From the IMG/VR virus record IMGVR_UViG_3300029955_000013, positions 1-64,000 of that record: 64,000 nucleotides of DNA; one strand, written 5' to 3'. Numbering within the stretch: position 1 is the first letter of the stretch; every line of letters starts with the position of its first letter. This document shows positions 28,249 to 36,948 of this stretch, piece by piece. The position numbers and the translations under genes are program-made. Source of the stretch: a virus. Under the pieces are notes generated by a model. The model was not told where the DNA came from. It searched no databases and worked only from the letters and a program-made list of their open reading frames with translations.

Positions 28249-28623
28249 ATGAGCATCTTACTGGACACGGGTATTATACAAGGCCTTGGTAATGATATTT
28301 TGGTATCCATAGGTGCTGCCGCTGCTTCATTGATTGGCGGTTACATACTTATCAGGGAGAGGATCCTGAAGAACGAGTTGAAAACCAACGCTATGTCAGA
28401 GTACATCGACGGGAAGTATCAGTTGCTCGAGAACAAGATAGCGGAACTGCAAAAAGACATATTAGAGTTCAAGCAGCTTAACAAGGAGACGACCAACTCG
28501 CTGATAGAAAATACGGCGGCCATAAGGGAATTAAAGGCTGTTCTCTACATACTAAAGGAACAGCTTGGCGTCAAGGGCGCCAGGAAGGTTCGGAACATGA
28601 TTGAAGATGAAATTGAAAATTAA
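28249..28623 (+). CDS. Membrane-anchored coiled-coil protein (holin/spanin-like?)
   Basis: 124 residues. One hydrophobic Ala/Gly/Ile segment at ~17-36 (D-I-L-V-S-I-G-A-A-A-A-S-L-I-G-G-Y-I-L-I) is followed by R-E-R and a long Glu/Lys/Leu heptad coiled coil (~45-105). One TM plus a coiled coil is seen in some holin-associated or spanin-like proteins and also in envelope connector proteins. It has its own box and terminator, so it is a one-gene unit. Lysis function is a guess. Confidence 0.5.
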   Translation: MSILLDTGIIQGLGNDILVSIGAAAASLIGGYILIRERILKNELKTNAMSEYIDGKYQLLENKIAELQKDILEFKQLNKETTNSLIENTAAIRELKAVLYILKEQLGVKGARKVRNMIEDEIEN

Positions 28624-28632
28624 TATAAATAC

Positions 28633-28661
28633 GAGGCCACCTTATGGTGGCCTCTTTGTTT
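28633..28661 (+). terminator. Intrinsic terminator
   Basis: 9-bp stem GAGGCCACC (28633-28641) / GGTGGCCTC (28646-28654), TTAT loop, then T-rich tail. Confidence 0.85.
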
Positions 28662-28672
28662 ACTCTAATTAG

Positions 28673-28680
28673 TATTTAAA
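28673..28680 (+). promoter_or_regulatory. TATTTAAA box before gene 28692
   Basis: Exact TATTTAAA, 11 nt before the ATG and just after a terminator. Confidence 0.65.
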
Positions 28681-28691
28681 ATTAAAATGCA

Positions 28692-29147
28692 ATGAGTCAG
28701 CCATCCGGTTTTAATACTTTTACTACTGATTACGACAAGGTTGATCTTATAGACATAAACACTTGGGCGTACAAGAAGACTTACGATGAGAAGCCTTTCC
28801 TTGTTGTGCCGAATTATAAGTTTAACTTAAAGCTCGGCGACACGATGCCTTGTTTCAGATGCTTCGTAAAGAAACTTGGGGAGCAATTCGGCGACCCAAT
28901 AACGTTGCCGAACTTGGACCAGTACGTTATATACTTGAATGTATTTAACTACAGCGACAACATAATATTCAAGGGCAGGATGAATATAGTTAATCTTTCG
29001 TTGGGTGAGCTTGGCTATCAGATGACGCACCTGGACTTCTCTTGCGCTGGTGTTTATTACGCCGAAGTGGAATTCACAGACCCTAACGGGATGATATTTA
29101 CGCTGCCGGACACGCATATTAAGTATGAAATAATAGTAAGAGAGTAA
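28692..29147 (+). CDS. Ig-like baseplate/virion protein
   Basis: 151 residues. After a ~25-residue lead (D-T-F-type N-terminus), the body has the layout of small Ig-like phage domains: L-G-D-T-M-P, V-I-Y-L-N-V-F-N-Y, F-K-G-R-M-N-I-V-N, then G-V-Y-Y-A-E-V-E-F and a closing I-K-Y-E-I-I-V. This resembles BppU-type upper baseplate N-terminal domains. First of a run of short coupled virion genes; its stop overlaps the next start. Confidence 0.5.
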   Translation: MSQPSGFNTFTTDYDKVDLIDINTWAYKKTYDEKPFLVVPNYKFNLKLGDTMPCFRCFVKKLGEQFGDPITLPNLDQYVIYLNVFNYSDNIIFKGRMNIVNLSLGELGYQMTHLDFSCAGVYYAEVEFTDPNGMIFTLPDTHIKYEIIVRE

Positions 29148-29569
29148 TGTCAAGAGGCCAAACAAACTTTTGGAACAACGGCCAGGTTAAGTGGGTCGAC
29201 AAGACCAACAACACGCCTGCACAAGCTGCCGTGGTGCCTTCGTACAACGACATATTAACGCAGAACCTGATAGGCTGTGATGTTAAGACGGACATCGTAA
29301 ACGTGTCCATGAAGATAGAAAAGAATGGCACCATACTGAAGCTTTTCAACATAGCTGATATAGTTTCTTGGCAGATTGACAACAACATAATAAAGCTGTT
29401 TATGAAGTCTTCGGCTCCTTATTCACTTCTGTTCATATCGGTTGCGCAAGCCGTGAAGGCGGACCTGAGGATGTATCTCATTACAAACGGGAACGACATA
29501 CAAGGCTGCGACGATGACCAGGCTTACGTTTGTGGCTCTATTGGAAACTTAAACGCAATATTTGAATAA
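29147..29569 (+). CDS. Virion protein, paralogue of 29569
   Basis: 140 residues. Shares layout with its neighbour: an N-terminal F-W/W-x-P-type motif, then N-(D/V)-(I/L)-L-x-x-x-L-(I/V)-(G/C)-(C/N)-D-V-(K/E)-(T/V)-D, a central I-V-S-W/I-Q-V strand, and a C-terminal Asp/Gly/Cys-rich end. Start overlaps the previous stop (TAATG), implying translational coupling. Unknown role; beta-rich. Confidence 0.55.
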   Translation: MSRGQTNFWNNGQVKWVDKTNNTPAQAAVVPSYNDILTQNLIGCDVKTDIVNVSMKIEKNGTILKLFNIADIVSWQIDNNIIKLFMKSSAPYSLLFISVAQAVKADLRMYLITNGNDIQGCDDDQAYVCGSIGNLNAIFE

Positions 29570-29934
29570 TGCTTACAGGATCAGATTTTTTCTCGGATGG
29601 CAGCCCGATGTGGAGCCCGGTGTACAACAGCTCAAAGGCGGTTACAATAATTCCCGTTTCGCAGGGCCAGAACAACGTCCTGGAGGGGCTCGTGTGTAAC
29701 GACGTGGAGGTGGACAGCAACACGGCTTGTTTCACTGTTAATAAAAACACACAGTTCATATTCGTGGAGAGGGCGCAGATAAACGTCATACAGGTACAGG
29801 GGTCCATGCTGACGGTAAATACGATGGACAACGTGCCGTACGTCATGGTGTTCGTTGACTCCGCCAATATGAATTCGGCATTGACGAGAATAACCGCGAT
29901 GATGAATGGCGAATTTGATCCAGGTTGTGCATAA
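29569..29934 (+). CDS. Virion protein, paralogue of 29147
   Basis: 121 residues, coupled to 29147 through a TAATG overlap. Contains N-N-V-L-E-G-L-V-C-N-D-V-E-V-D, aligned with N-D-I-L-T-Q-N-L-I-G-C-D-V-K-T-D in the neighbour, and a Cys near the C-terminus. Probably arose by tandem duplication. Function unknown. Confidence 0.55.
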   Translation: MLTGSDFFSDGSPMWSPVYNSSKAVTIIPVSQGQNNVLEGLVCNDVEVDSNTACFTVNKNTQFIFVERAQINVIQVQGSMLTVNTMDNVPYVMVFVDSANMNSALTRITAMMNGEFDPGCA

Positions 29935-29941
29935 TAGTTAA

Positions 29942-29949
29942 TATTTAAA
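29942..29949 (+). promoter_or_regulatory. TATTTAAA box before gene 29964
   Basis: Exact TATTTAAA, 14 nt before the ATG. Confidence 0.6.
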
Positions 29950-29963
29950 AAACAAATTAATAA

Positions 29964-30677
29964 ATGAGCTTATATTCAGCGAAACAGATTAATAAAATAA
30001 TCACCGCGCCTATTAAAATAACAAACCTTTCGGTGGGCTCCGGTTCGCTGAGTGTGTCTGTCACCTCCGCCCTTACGTCCGCACTGGCTATAGCCGGAAA
30101 CAACGGTGTATCAGTGCCCGTGCAGGTAAGCACTGACGTGTTTACTACTGGCATCATCACGTCTTCGCCTCTCAACAAGGCCGAGGTATTCGATTCCACG
30201 AGCAAGGAGAAACTGTCTACTAATACGAACAATGAAGTGTACGGTAGAATAACCTACTCATCGGGCTACGTGCTTAGTTTCTATTACCTCGACAGTTCTG
30301 GCATAGAGCAGACTTACACGTTTTCCGCCACGCAGAACGTTGATTTCGATTTCGTCTACAGGTTTACTTTCGCGACGCTACCGACAGATGCACTGGTCTC
30401 TTCCGTTTCGAGAAACATAAACCAGGATCCGGTCGGGGCGAGTTCTATACCAAAGACGGAATTGTTGACCGTGACGGCTCTAAATGTTGTGTCCAACCTC
30501 TCTCTGACACCTAACAACGCAGCCAATGTTACTCTTATCGTTAATGGGAAGACGGAGTTTGCTGTTGGGTCGGGCCCTTCGTTCGGCGTCGCCTCTACTA
30601 CGATAACTTGGAACTCATCCAACGCCGGGTACAATCTCGAGACGACGGATATTGTTTACGCACAATACTACATTTAA
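29964..30677 (+). CDS. Beta-rich virion protein
   Basis: 237 residues, not recognised. Ser/Thr/Val-rich with repeated strand patterns (S-V-G-S-G-S-L-S-V-S-V-T-S) and no charged helices; the last ~60 residues (L-T-P-N-N-A-A-N-V-T-L-I-V-N-G-K-T) resemble fibre or decoration-protein strands. Stop overlaps the next ATG by one base. Confidence 0.5.
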   Translation: MSLYSAKQINKIITAPIKITNLSVGSGSLSVSVTSALTSALAIAGNNGVSVPVQVSTDVFTTGIITSSPLNKAEVFDSTSKEKLSTNTNNEVYGRITYSSGYVLSFYYLDSSGIEQTYTFSATQNVDFDFVYRFTFATLPTDALVSSVSRNINQDPVGASSIPKTELLTVTALNVVSNLSLTPNNAANVTLIVNGKTEFAVGSGPSFGVASTTITWNSSNAGYNLETTDIVYAQYYI

Positions 30678-31024
30678 TGGCAGGATACAAGGCTAAACAG
30701 TTAGATATTAGTGACGTGTCCAATGGTATTGGAGCGGCTGTTCAAGATTCCCAAACGCTTAGGAATATGTACAACTACAGCCAGTATTCTGCTTACTTCT
30801 TGCAGTCGGCAGCACAGCTAACTGTGGGCCAGGTTAACGTGGATGTCATATATGGTGGTGGCACACCGGCATATTATTTTCTTTTCAGGAACGGCTTGAA
30901 ACTAATAGATACCGTGGATTTTACAGTCACCGTGGCGGATGGATTTAACAACCCGAGATTTGTATTAACAAACCCAATAAATAACAGCGGGACGGAAACG
31001 GTCGAGGCCATTCTGTTCACATAA
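30677..31024 (+). CDS. Small virion protein
   Basis: 115 residues from the ATG at 30677, chosen because it overlaps the preceding stop (TTTAATGG); an earlier non-ATG start at 30608 would overlap the previous gene by 70 nt. Helical N-terminus with Q-D-S-Q-T-L-R-N-M-Y-N-Y-S-Q, then beta strands including F-L-F-R-N-G-L-K-L and V-D-F-T-V-T-V. The strand pattern is common in receptor-binding or fibre-tip proteins. Unknown. Confidence 0.5.
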   Translation: MAGYKAKQLDISDVSNGIGAAVQDSQTLRNMYNYSQYSAYFLQSAAQLTVGQVNVDVIYGGGTPAYYFLFRNGLKLIDTVDFTVTVADGFNNPRFVLTNPINNSGTETVEAILFT

Positions 31025-31034
31025 TAAACAATAA

Positions 31035-31583
31035 ATGTCTACAGCAAACCTATCTTGGGATCCAGCCAGTGGAGCGGTCGATTATAAAGTTGAGTATAAG
31101 CTAAGCTCCGATTCCTCATACACGTTGTTCAATGCTCACAATTCGACTACGTCTTGTGTAATCACAGGCTTGTCGGAGGGTAATTCCTATGACTTCAGGG
31201 TGACGACGAACTGTTCATCAGGAAGCGCGTCTGGGGTCGTATACACGGCATCAACACCTTGTCTCGACGTTACCGATTACGTAGCATCTTTCTCTGGCAC
31301 TACGGCCAATTTGCAGTGGGACAAAAAACCGACGGCAATATCTTACGCCATAAGTTACAAGCTGCACTCGGATTCGGTCTACACGACTGCATCCGGCTCG
31401 CCACTGTCAAACACAGGTGCGCCAGACCCGGTCCTTTTCTCGATAAGCGGGCTGACATCAGGCGCCGCCTATGACTTCATGGTCGTTGTAAACTGTATAG
31501 ACAGCGCATCATCTGCTGGAGAGGTTGTGTCCGCCACATCTACTTGTCCGAATGTTACTACCTTAACGGCTACTTTTTCTTAA
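31035..31583 (+). CDS. Double fibronectin type III virion protein
   Basis: 182 residues with two FN3 domains. Domain 1 (residues ~1-78): A-N-L-S-W-D, Y-K-V-E-Y-K, I-T-G-L-x-x-G-x-x-Y-D-F-R-V. Domain 2 (~80-175): A-N-L-Q-W-D-K, Y-A-I-S-Y-K, I-S-G-L-T-S-G-A-A-Y-D-F-M-V. FN3 domains on virions help weak adhesion to cell-surface sugars. No signal peptide. Shares its first domain design with gene 31868. Confidence 0.75.
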   Translation: MSTANLSWDPASGAVDYKVEYKLSSDSSYTLFNAHNSTTSCVITGLSEGNSYDFRVTTNCSSGSASGVVYTASTPCLDVTDYVASFSGTTANLQWDKKPTAISYAISYKLHSDSVYTTASGSPLSNTGAPDPVLFSISGLTSGAAYDFMVVVNCIDSASSAGEVVSATSTCPNVTTLTATFS

Positions 31584-31600
31584 TAGCTAAATAAGAATAG

Positions 31601-31864
31601 ATGACAAAAGAAATGGTGAACCTTTACCTCAGGAAGACCATGGGTGTTCCCATAGAATTCAAAGCTGAAGAAGAGGTGCTTTACATAAAATTCGACTTCC
31701 TGCCTTATAGGGTGAGATCGTTCATACACGCCAAACCAGACTACGATCCATCTAAAATGAAGAAGATGGAGAGGGAGTGTGCTTGTGGGCAAGCTTATTT
31801 CTATGAGGCGGATAGCTTTTACAATTACTTAACAGATTACGAGGATCCAAAATTCACACCATAA
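31601..31864 (+). CDS. Unknown small protein
   Basis: 87 residues, not recognised. Mixed-charge globular composition, distinct from its beta-rich neighbours, with a C-A-C-G motif near residue 61 and K-P-D-Y-D-P before it. Lies between two FN3 genes with short gaps (17 and 3 nt), so co-transcribed. Confidence 0.5.
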   Translation: MTKEMVNLYLRKTMGVPIEFKAEEEVLYIKFDFLPYRVRSFIHAKPDYDPSKMKKMERECACGQAYFYEADSFYNYLTDYEDPKFTP

Positions 31865-31867
31865 CAA

Positions 31868-33322
31868 ATGTCAACTGTAAACTTATCTTGGGACGCGGCA
31901 AGCGGAGCGGTAGGCTACCAGGTTGACTACCGGATAACCGGTGCTGGCGCCTGGACAAACTCCACTCCAAACGAGCCGAACACTACTTGGAGTATTTCAG
32001 GCCTAACTGACAATACGGATTACGACTTTAGGGTCATAACTATTTGTGCATCCGGTACTTCTACCGGAACGGTCATTGGCAGTGTCATAACGCCAAACTA
32101 CGTGTGGATAGAAGACACCTACGTCTGCGAGCAGGAAGAGGTGTTCGATCTGATTAACTATTGGACAGGCTTTAGTTCGCCGGCATATCTTTTTTATGAT
32201 AGCACGAGCGGCTTGATATATTGCATTGATGAGGATGACGCGACGAGTAACGTGTTTAGTTTCGACCCGGCCGTTCTATCTGCGATTAGCTCCCACTCCG
32301 GTGGATTCAGCAGCGTGACTCATAGGATAGGCCTGACGGATTATATATACGCCGCCAAAATTGATCCTGACAATAGAAGGCTTTATATGGTTGGTAAAAA
32401 TACCGGCGGCTTGGCTGTGTACGACATCAATTCGGATTCTTTTATTCTGCCCTCCTCAAATGCAAATCTCGCCTATGGTTGGGATGTGAACACACACACC
32501 TCAACCGGCAATGGGTTTAACAGATTAAGCTTGTCTTTGTTCAGCACCCAAATAATAGCATACGACGATTATTCTGTTACCTTAACGGTATTTGACAGGG
32601 TGTCGCTTACTAAGACGCTTGATAATGTTGCAATATCGACCATAACAGATGGCTCATCCTATATAGACGGCGGCACTCTGTATTTCGAGGTAAACGGAAA
32701 GGCATGGGTTTTGGTGAATGAATCTTCTGCGGCCGGTCATGATTACATCGCCATATACAACCTCGACTTCTCCGGGACCCCTTCGACTATTAACATCGGT
32801 GCATATAGAGCAGTTGCTTTTTACGGCTCTCAGTATTGGTGTTCTGGTTTTTTTGACAGCTATTACCAAAAGCTTTACATATTCGACTTCGGTTCTAACA
32901 TGATGTTTGTTGTTGATACCGACTCCACGTCTGGTACATACCAGACGGTTGTATACAGTTATACCTTTAACAACAGGCAGGGAAAAAGCAACATATCGTT
33001 TGGCATAATCCAGGACCCTATAACCGGAGAGCTATTTGTATCTGGCAATTACTCTGAAGGCAATCCTGGTGCGGACGGATCACCAATATCCGTTACGTAC
33101 AAAATACAGCGAGATCCGTCCGCACCGGACGCTTACAAAATACAGGAATTATATGCTAACACTGTTTTTTCCACATTGACCCAGGTTGGTGGTACGAACA
33201 CGCTTTTCGGCGCTGCACCAGGGGCACCAAAGTGGTCATACGCAACGAGCTGGGGAACAGTAGATACTGCCTCCTCATCGGTGTGGTCGACCGACGGTCA
33301 AATATCACAATATTCGAGATAA
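31868..33322 (+). CDS. FN3 plus beta-propeller-like virion protein
   Basis: 484 residues. Residues ~1-78 form an FN3 domain (V-N-L-S-W-D, Y-Q-V-D-Y, I-S-G-L-T-D-N-T-D-Y-D-F-R-V). From ~residue 100 there are propeller-like blades with Y-D-S-T-S-G-L-I-Y-C-I-D, D-P-D-N-R-R-L-Y-M-V-G, G-L-A-V-Y-D-I-N, L-Y-I-F-D-F-G and G-E-L-F-V-S-G. This is reminiscent of the signal-peptide propeller at 3138 but without an export signal. Likely a host-recognition protein. Stop overlaps the next ATG. Confidence 0.6.
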   Translation: MSTVNLSWDAASGAVGYQVDYRITGAGAWTNSTPNEPNTTWSISGLTDNTDYDFRVITICASGTSTGTVIGSVITPNYVWIEDTYVCEQEEVFDLINYWTGFSSPAYLFYDSTSGLIYCIDEDDATSNVFSFDPAVLSAISSHSGGFSSVTHRIGLTDYIYAAKIDPDNRRLYMVGKNTGGLAVYDINSDSFILPSSNANLAYGWDVNTHTSTGNGFNRLSLSLFSTQIIAYDDYSVTLTVFDRVSLTKTLDNVAISTITDGSSYIDGGTLYFEVNGKAWVLVNESSAAGHDYIAIYNLDFSGTPSTINIGAYRAVAFYGSQYWCSGFFDSYYQKLYIFDFGSNMMFVVDTDSTSGTYQTVVYSYTFNNRQGKSNISFGIIQDPITGELFVSGNYSEGNPGADGSPISVTYKIQRDPSAPDAYKIQELYANTVFSTLTQVGGTNTLFGAAPGAPKWSYATSWGTVDTASSSVWSTDGQISQYSR

Positions 33323-33765
33323 TGGCAAACACAGGAAATAAAATAGTCTTATTGCTTAAGCAGGTCGACAGTAATCACGGGGACACGCCTACCGGACTAA
33401 CGGAGGCGAACACGGTAGACGTCGCGGGTAGCGATTATATCCCGCCGTACCAGAACCTGACCGAGTGCCCTCTGTCATCGCCAACTACCGATTGCCCTAT
33501 TCCTGTGTATGTGACGAATACGTCGAGCACTACCGTGTTCAATTTTGAGTTCTCACTCAACAGCACGACGTTTACAAACTCTAATATAGCGAAGATAACC
33601 GCTACGATAACCGCATCAGGTCACCCTACATACTCGGTTGACTTTACAATGCCTATGACGAACAACTACTTTTCGGGTTCGTTTACCGGGCTGTCTAACG
33701 CGAGTCTGTACACTCTCGTATTGACATATTACGACGCGAGCAACACACTACTACAAACATGCTAA
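33322..33765 (+). CDS. Small virion protein
   Basis: 147 residues from the ATG at 33322, which overlaps the preceding stop (an upstream in-frame start at 33232 would run inside the previous gene). N-terminal K-I-V-L-L-L-K-Q-V, then a Pro/Cys segment (C-P-L-S-S-P-T-T-D-C-P-I-P) and a C-terminal Ig-like strand set (F-T-G-L-S-N-A-S-L-Y-T-L-V-L-T-Y-Y-D). Function unknown. Confidence 0.5.
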   Translation: MANTGNKIVLLLKQVDSNHGDTPTGLTEANTVDVAGSDYIPPYQNLTECPLSSPTTDCPIPVYVTNTSSTTVFNFEFSLNSTTFTNSNIAKITATITASGHPTYSVDFTMPMTNNYFSGSFTGLSNASLYTLVLTYYDASNTLLQTC

Positions 33766-33899
33766 TGAAACAAGCATTAATAAAGTTATTTATAAGGACC
33801 GTAAACCTTATATTTAAGTCCAACCTTTTCTACTTGTACTCTGACGATAACTTCAAGGAGTTAAGGTACAAACACAAAACTGAAGTTGGTAATGGATAA
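33765..33899 (+). CDS. 44-residue basic small protein
   Basis: Short gene whose ATG overlaps the preceding stop by one base (TAATG) and whose end overlaps the next start (33892) by eight bases. Sequence begins M-K-Q-A-L-I-K-L-F-I-R with a hydrophobic segment and a Lys-rich end. The overlap chain on both sides is the main support that it is translated. Confidence 0.5.
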   Translation: MKQALIKLFIRTVNLIFKSNLFYLYSDDNFKELRYKHKTEVGNG

Positions 33900-34086
33900 A
33901 GATATTAATACTGAGTTGGCGGAAGTGTTCGACGAGTTACAGAGCAGTAAATCATTCATAATAAATACCGTGAAGTGTTTTGACGGCAACACGGCTTACA
34001 TAGGTATGCAATTAGGGCTTCTGTTGTGCCAACTGACGGATCTCCAGAATAAAATTAAGTCTATAGTAAAAAAGGACGATGAGTAA
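33892..34086 (+). CDS. 64-residue helical protein
   Basis: ATG at 33892 overlaps the end of the previous small gene; its stop lies inside the start of the glycosyltransferase (34079). Predicted all-alpha (E-L-A-E-V-F-D-E-L-Q; L-L-C-Q-L-T-D-L-Q-N-K-I-K). Possibly a chaperone or assembly factor; unknown. Confidence 0.5.
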   Translation: MDKDINTELAEVFDELQSSKSFIINTVKCFDGNTAYIGMQLGLLLCQLTDLQNKIKSIVKKDDE

Positions 34087-35167
34087 AACAAGCATGCACT
34101 TCGTATCAGAGATGGCTGGATCCATAGGAGAAGTAACCGGTGATCTGTCCGAGTGTTTCGAAAAGGAATTCGAGCTTACAAAAGAATGGGAAAAACAGCA
34201 GCCTTCGAATAAAGAACTGCTGTTTTGTCATTTTATACAGCCAGAGTTTGTCAAGAGCGAAGACTTCCAAGGCTATGACGTCAAAGTGATCATTCAGCCG
34301 ATCGACGGCACCTCAATAAAGGATGATGTGGTAGACATGCTCAACATGTTCGACCTGATAATCACACCAGGCACCGCAGGTAGGTCCATAATGCTCCAGA
34401 ACGGAGTTTTAAAGCCCATTGTGGTCATACCAAACTTTTTTAAGCCTAACATACTGCGTGCGGAAACAAGCCAAGAATTCAAGTCCTATGTCGACCGTGA
34501 GGTAGGCGATAGAACCGTCATATACCACGAGTCGACGTTTCACCCAAGAAAGGGGATAGAAATACTTTACGAGTCTTACATAAAGGCGTTTTCAGACAAG
34601 GTGTATACCAAAGACGTCGTACTGCTGCTCAAAGACTCCAAGCTAAGCCCTGGGACGATTCTAAACAACGAGAGCATGAAGATGAATGCGGTGAGACTAC
34701 AGAGGAAGTACAAACACCCGGCGAAGATATTGAAGATTTCCTGCAACCTGGAAGAAGACGAGCTCGCATACCTGTGGGACCGGTGCGATATATACGCCTC
34801 CTTCTCGAAGATGGAGGGGTTTGGCATCCCGTTGATGAGGATGATGGTGATGGGAAAACCCATTATAACGCTCAATAGCGAAAATAACGGATATATGGAT
34901 TATTTAAACAATGATAACGCGATACTCGTCCCAACAAAAGACGTCGTTGCGAAGGAGGAGTTCATGTGGCTTTACAAGGAAGACACCAAGTGGTCCGTCC
35001 CGAACATAGACGATTGCGTATCAGGATTCGAAAAAATCTATAGTTCTTTAAAGGAAGTAGACTACATAAAAACAAGTAAGGAAGTTTATAGATTCAGCTT
35101 CGAGAATGTTTGCAATATGTACGTCAGCACATTGAAAAGTCTTATAAAATCAAAAAAAATTAAATGA
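34079..35167 (+). CDS. Glycosyltransferase family 4-like (GT-B)
   Basis: 362 residues. The C-terminal half has the GT4 signature: H-P-R-K-G-I-E-I-L (~160), L-A-Y-L-W-D-R-C-D-I-Y (~229-239), then E246-G-F-G-I-P-L-M-R and G-K-P-I-I-T-L-N-S, followed by N-G-Y-M-D-Y. The second Glu of the E-x7-E motif is Arg254 here. Such enzymes transfer sugars from nucleotide-sugars. Being embedded between virion genes and the prohead protease, it may glycosylate a virion protein; a host-surface modification is also possible. Start overlaps the previous gene and the stop overlaps the protease start (ATGA). Confidence 0.75.
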   Translation: MSKTSMHFVSEMAGSIGEVTGDLSECFEKEFELTKEWEKQQPSNKELLFCHFIQPEFVKSEDFQGYDVKVIIQPIDGTSIKDDVVDMLNMFDLIITPGTAGRSIMLQNGVLKPIVVIPNFFKPNILRAETSQEFKSYVDREVGDRTVIYHESTFHPRKGIEILYESYIKAFSDKVYTKDVVLLLKDSKLSPGTILNNESMKMNAVRLQRKYKHPAKILKISCNLEEDELAYLWDRCDIYASFSKMEGFGIPLMRMMVMGKPIITLNSENNGYMDYLNNDNAILVPTKDVVAKEEFMWLYKEDTKWSVPNIDDCVSGFEKIYSSLKEVDYIKTSKEVYRFSFENVCNMYVSTLKSLIKSKKIK

Positions 35168-35799
35168 GCGAAAAGTTTTTTGCGGAGAAGTTGAAGTATT
35201 CTTCGGAATTCGGCGTTAGGTTCGACAGCAGGGTTATACATGTGTTCGGTGAGCTCACAGAGGACATAGGCTCGATACTCAGGATAAAGTATGAACTAAT
35301 AAAACAGTGGTGGAAAGTAGTAGAGAACAAAGATTTTAACGACATAACGCTCGACATATCGAGCTGCGGCGGCTCGATATATTCTATATCGGCCGCGCTT
35401 GATTTTTACGACGAGCTGAAGAGGGAGGACGGTGTAATAGTTAACACTAAAGCGCAGGGTATATGCATGAGCGCGGCCACTATATTGCTCGCCGGCGGAA
35501 CGGGTGTGAGGTCCGCTACAAAGAGGTGTAAGTTCATGTTACACGACATGCAGATTGAGGGTGTCGGCGGCACAGCGAATCAGGTACAGAACACTGTAAA
35601 AAACATATCTGACGAGCAGCTCGAGTTGTTTGCGCTGTACGCTCACTACTCGCGAAAGGGCCAAGAGGACCTTTCCGAAAAGGAACTCGTAAAAGAGGCG
35701 AAGAAATGGCTCAAGCAGTACACCAAAGACGGGTTCGATCATTACGTCAGCGCGGAGGAAGTACTCGGTCTGAATCTTATAGATAAGATTTTAGTTTAA
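35164..35799 (+). CDS. ClpP-like prohead/head-maturation protease
   Basis: 211 residues with the S14 fold: S-C-G-G-S-I-Y-S-I-S-A-A-L-D (oxyanion Gly loop), G-I-C-M-S-A-A-T with catalytic Ser103 and F-M-L-H-D-M with His127; an Asp downstream completes the triad. Size and lack of a Clp-ATPase docking motif agree with phage head proteases, which cleave scaffold and capsid during maturation. Coupled to the glycosyltransferase by an ATGA overlap. Capsid and scaffold genes are not in this window. Confidence 0.8.
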   Translation: MSEKFFAEKLKYSSEFGVRFDSRVIHVFGELTEDIGSILRIKYELIKQWWKVVENKDFNDITLDISSCGGSIYSISAALDFYDELKREDGVIVNTKAQGICMSAATILLAGGTGVRSATKRCKFMLHDMQIEGVGGTANQVQNTVKNISDEQLELFALYAHYSRKGQEDLSEKELVKEAKKWLKQYTKDGFDHYVSAEEVLGLNLIDKILV

Positions 35800-35825
35800 T
35801 ATAACTATGTATCATATTTGTATTT

Positions 35826-36371
35826 ATGGAGAAAGAAAAAATGTCTAACAAAAAAGAATCGGTATTCGAAAACATACCAGAAAGAACAATAGCGCCGGAA
35901 ATGAAGGCACCCATACAACAGGGTGCCTTCGCTGGCGCAGAACTCGAGGTTGTCAACAAGCAGAATAAAATATATTCCATCATGTCCGGCAAGGATGAAG
36001 GCGAGTATTACTCGTTCAACCTGCCAACGTTCGCCGACGGCGAGCTAATAGTGCACGAATACTTCAAAAAGGGTGTCATATCTCAGAAGATACTTAACGA
36101 GAACATAGAGGAGTACTATTGCGACTGGCCAGATGACGAGGACATGAAAATGAGTCTCGACTTCGGCATATTCATGCAGGCATACGAGATCGACAGTATA
36201 TATTGGCTAAACAACACGGTCGTGACGGCGAATCAGAGTCTGCAAGCGAAGGTTATAGAGAAGTACCAAGCGATCGTCCCCAATCTGATTCAGAGGATAA
36301 CAAACCTCGAGAGCCAGCCGGCACACAATAACGTAAAACAAAGGCAGCAGAGCAACCTAATAGAACTTTAA
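35826..36371 (+). CDS. Unknown virion/assembly protein
   Basis: 181 residues, not recognised. The N-terminal ~35 residues are polar and probably disordered (I-P-E-R-T-I-A-P-E-M-K-A-P); the middle has acidic W-P-D-D-E-D; the C-terminal helix V-P-N-L-I-Q-R-I-T-N-L-E is coiled-coil-like. An in-frame ATG at 35841 is an alternative start. Stop overlaps the next ATG. Confidence 0.5.
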   Translation: MEKEKMSNKKESVFENIPERTIAPEMKAPIQQGAFAGAELEVVNKQNKIYSIMSGKDEGEYYSFNLPTFADGELIVHEYFKKGVISQKILNENIEEYYCDWPDDEDMKMSLDFGIFMQAYEIDSIYWLNNTVVTANQSLQAKVIEKYQAIVPNLIQRITNLESQPAHNNVKQRQQSNLIEL

Positions 36372-36589
36372 TGACTCGTGAAACGGAGATAGAGAAGATA
36401 CTTGATATATGCGAGCTGCTCGCAGAAGTGTGCGCGATGATACCTGACAACCCTGGCGTAACACTGCTTGCGGAGGTGGAGGCGAAAATAGCCGCGATGC
36501 GATTGGTCGAGCTTACTGTGATAGCCAGGCAGGACCTTGCCGCTCTTGATTCTAATCAGATCATAAAGAAAATAAACGATATAAAATGA
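36371..36589 (+). CDS. 72-residue helical protein
   Basis: All-alpha prediction (I-E-K-I-L-D-I-C-E-L-L-A-E-V), coupled by one-base and four-base (ATGA) overlaps with its neighbours. Likely a small assembly or chaperone protein of the head/tail operon; unknown. Confidence 0.5.
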   Translation: MTRETEIEKILDICELLAEVCAMIPDNPGVTLLAEVEAKIAAMRLVELTVIARQDLAALDSNQIIKKINDIK

Positions 36590-36948
36590 TAATGATAAAA
36601 CAAAAGGCAAAGAAGAAGAAGATGCTGGATTATTTTGTATCGTTTAGGAAGAAACAAAATTTTATGGAGACTGACGATTCGTCAATATATTCCATAATAC
36701 CTATAGGTACGGCGCTTAAGTTTAACGTGCTAATAAAGGACTTCTTGCTTCACTCACTTCTTGTCAAGAAGAGGAAATTCTACGAGGATATTGAATTTAT
36801 AACTACTAAGAAAGAGCTTATTGAAATAATAACTAAGGTGCTTGATCTGGAGCTCGTAAAGGAGCCTGGTAAGAGCGAGATGAGCGACGATGCAATCAAC
36901 GAACTCGTCGCGGCGCATACAAGATTAACTAAGAAAAAAGCTAAGTAA
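36586..36948 (+). CDS. Unknown basic protein
   Basis: 120 residues. Very basic N-terminus (K-Q-K-A-K-K-K-K-M) then a helical body. ATG overlaps the previous stop as ATGA; an ATG six bases later is an alternative. The stop overlaps the next ATG. Unknown function. Confidence 0.5.
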   Translation: MIMIKQKAKKKKMLDYFVSFRKKQNFMETDDSSIYSIIPIGTALKFNVLIKDFLLHSLLVKKRKFYEDIEFITTKKELIEIITKVLDLELVKEPGKSEMSDDAINELVAAHTRLTKKKAK

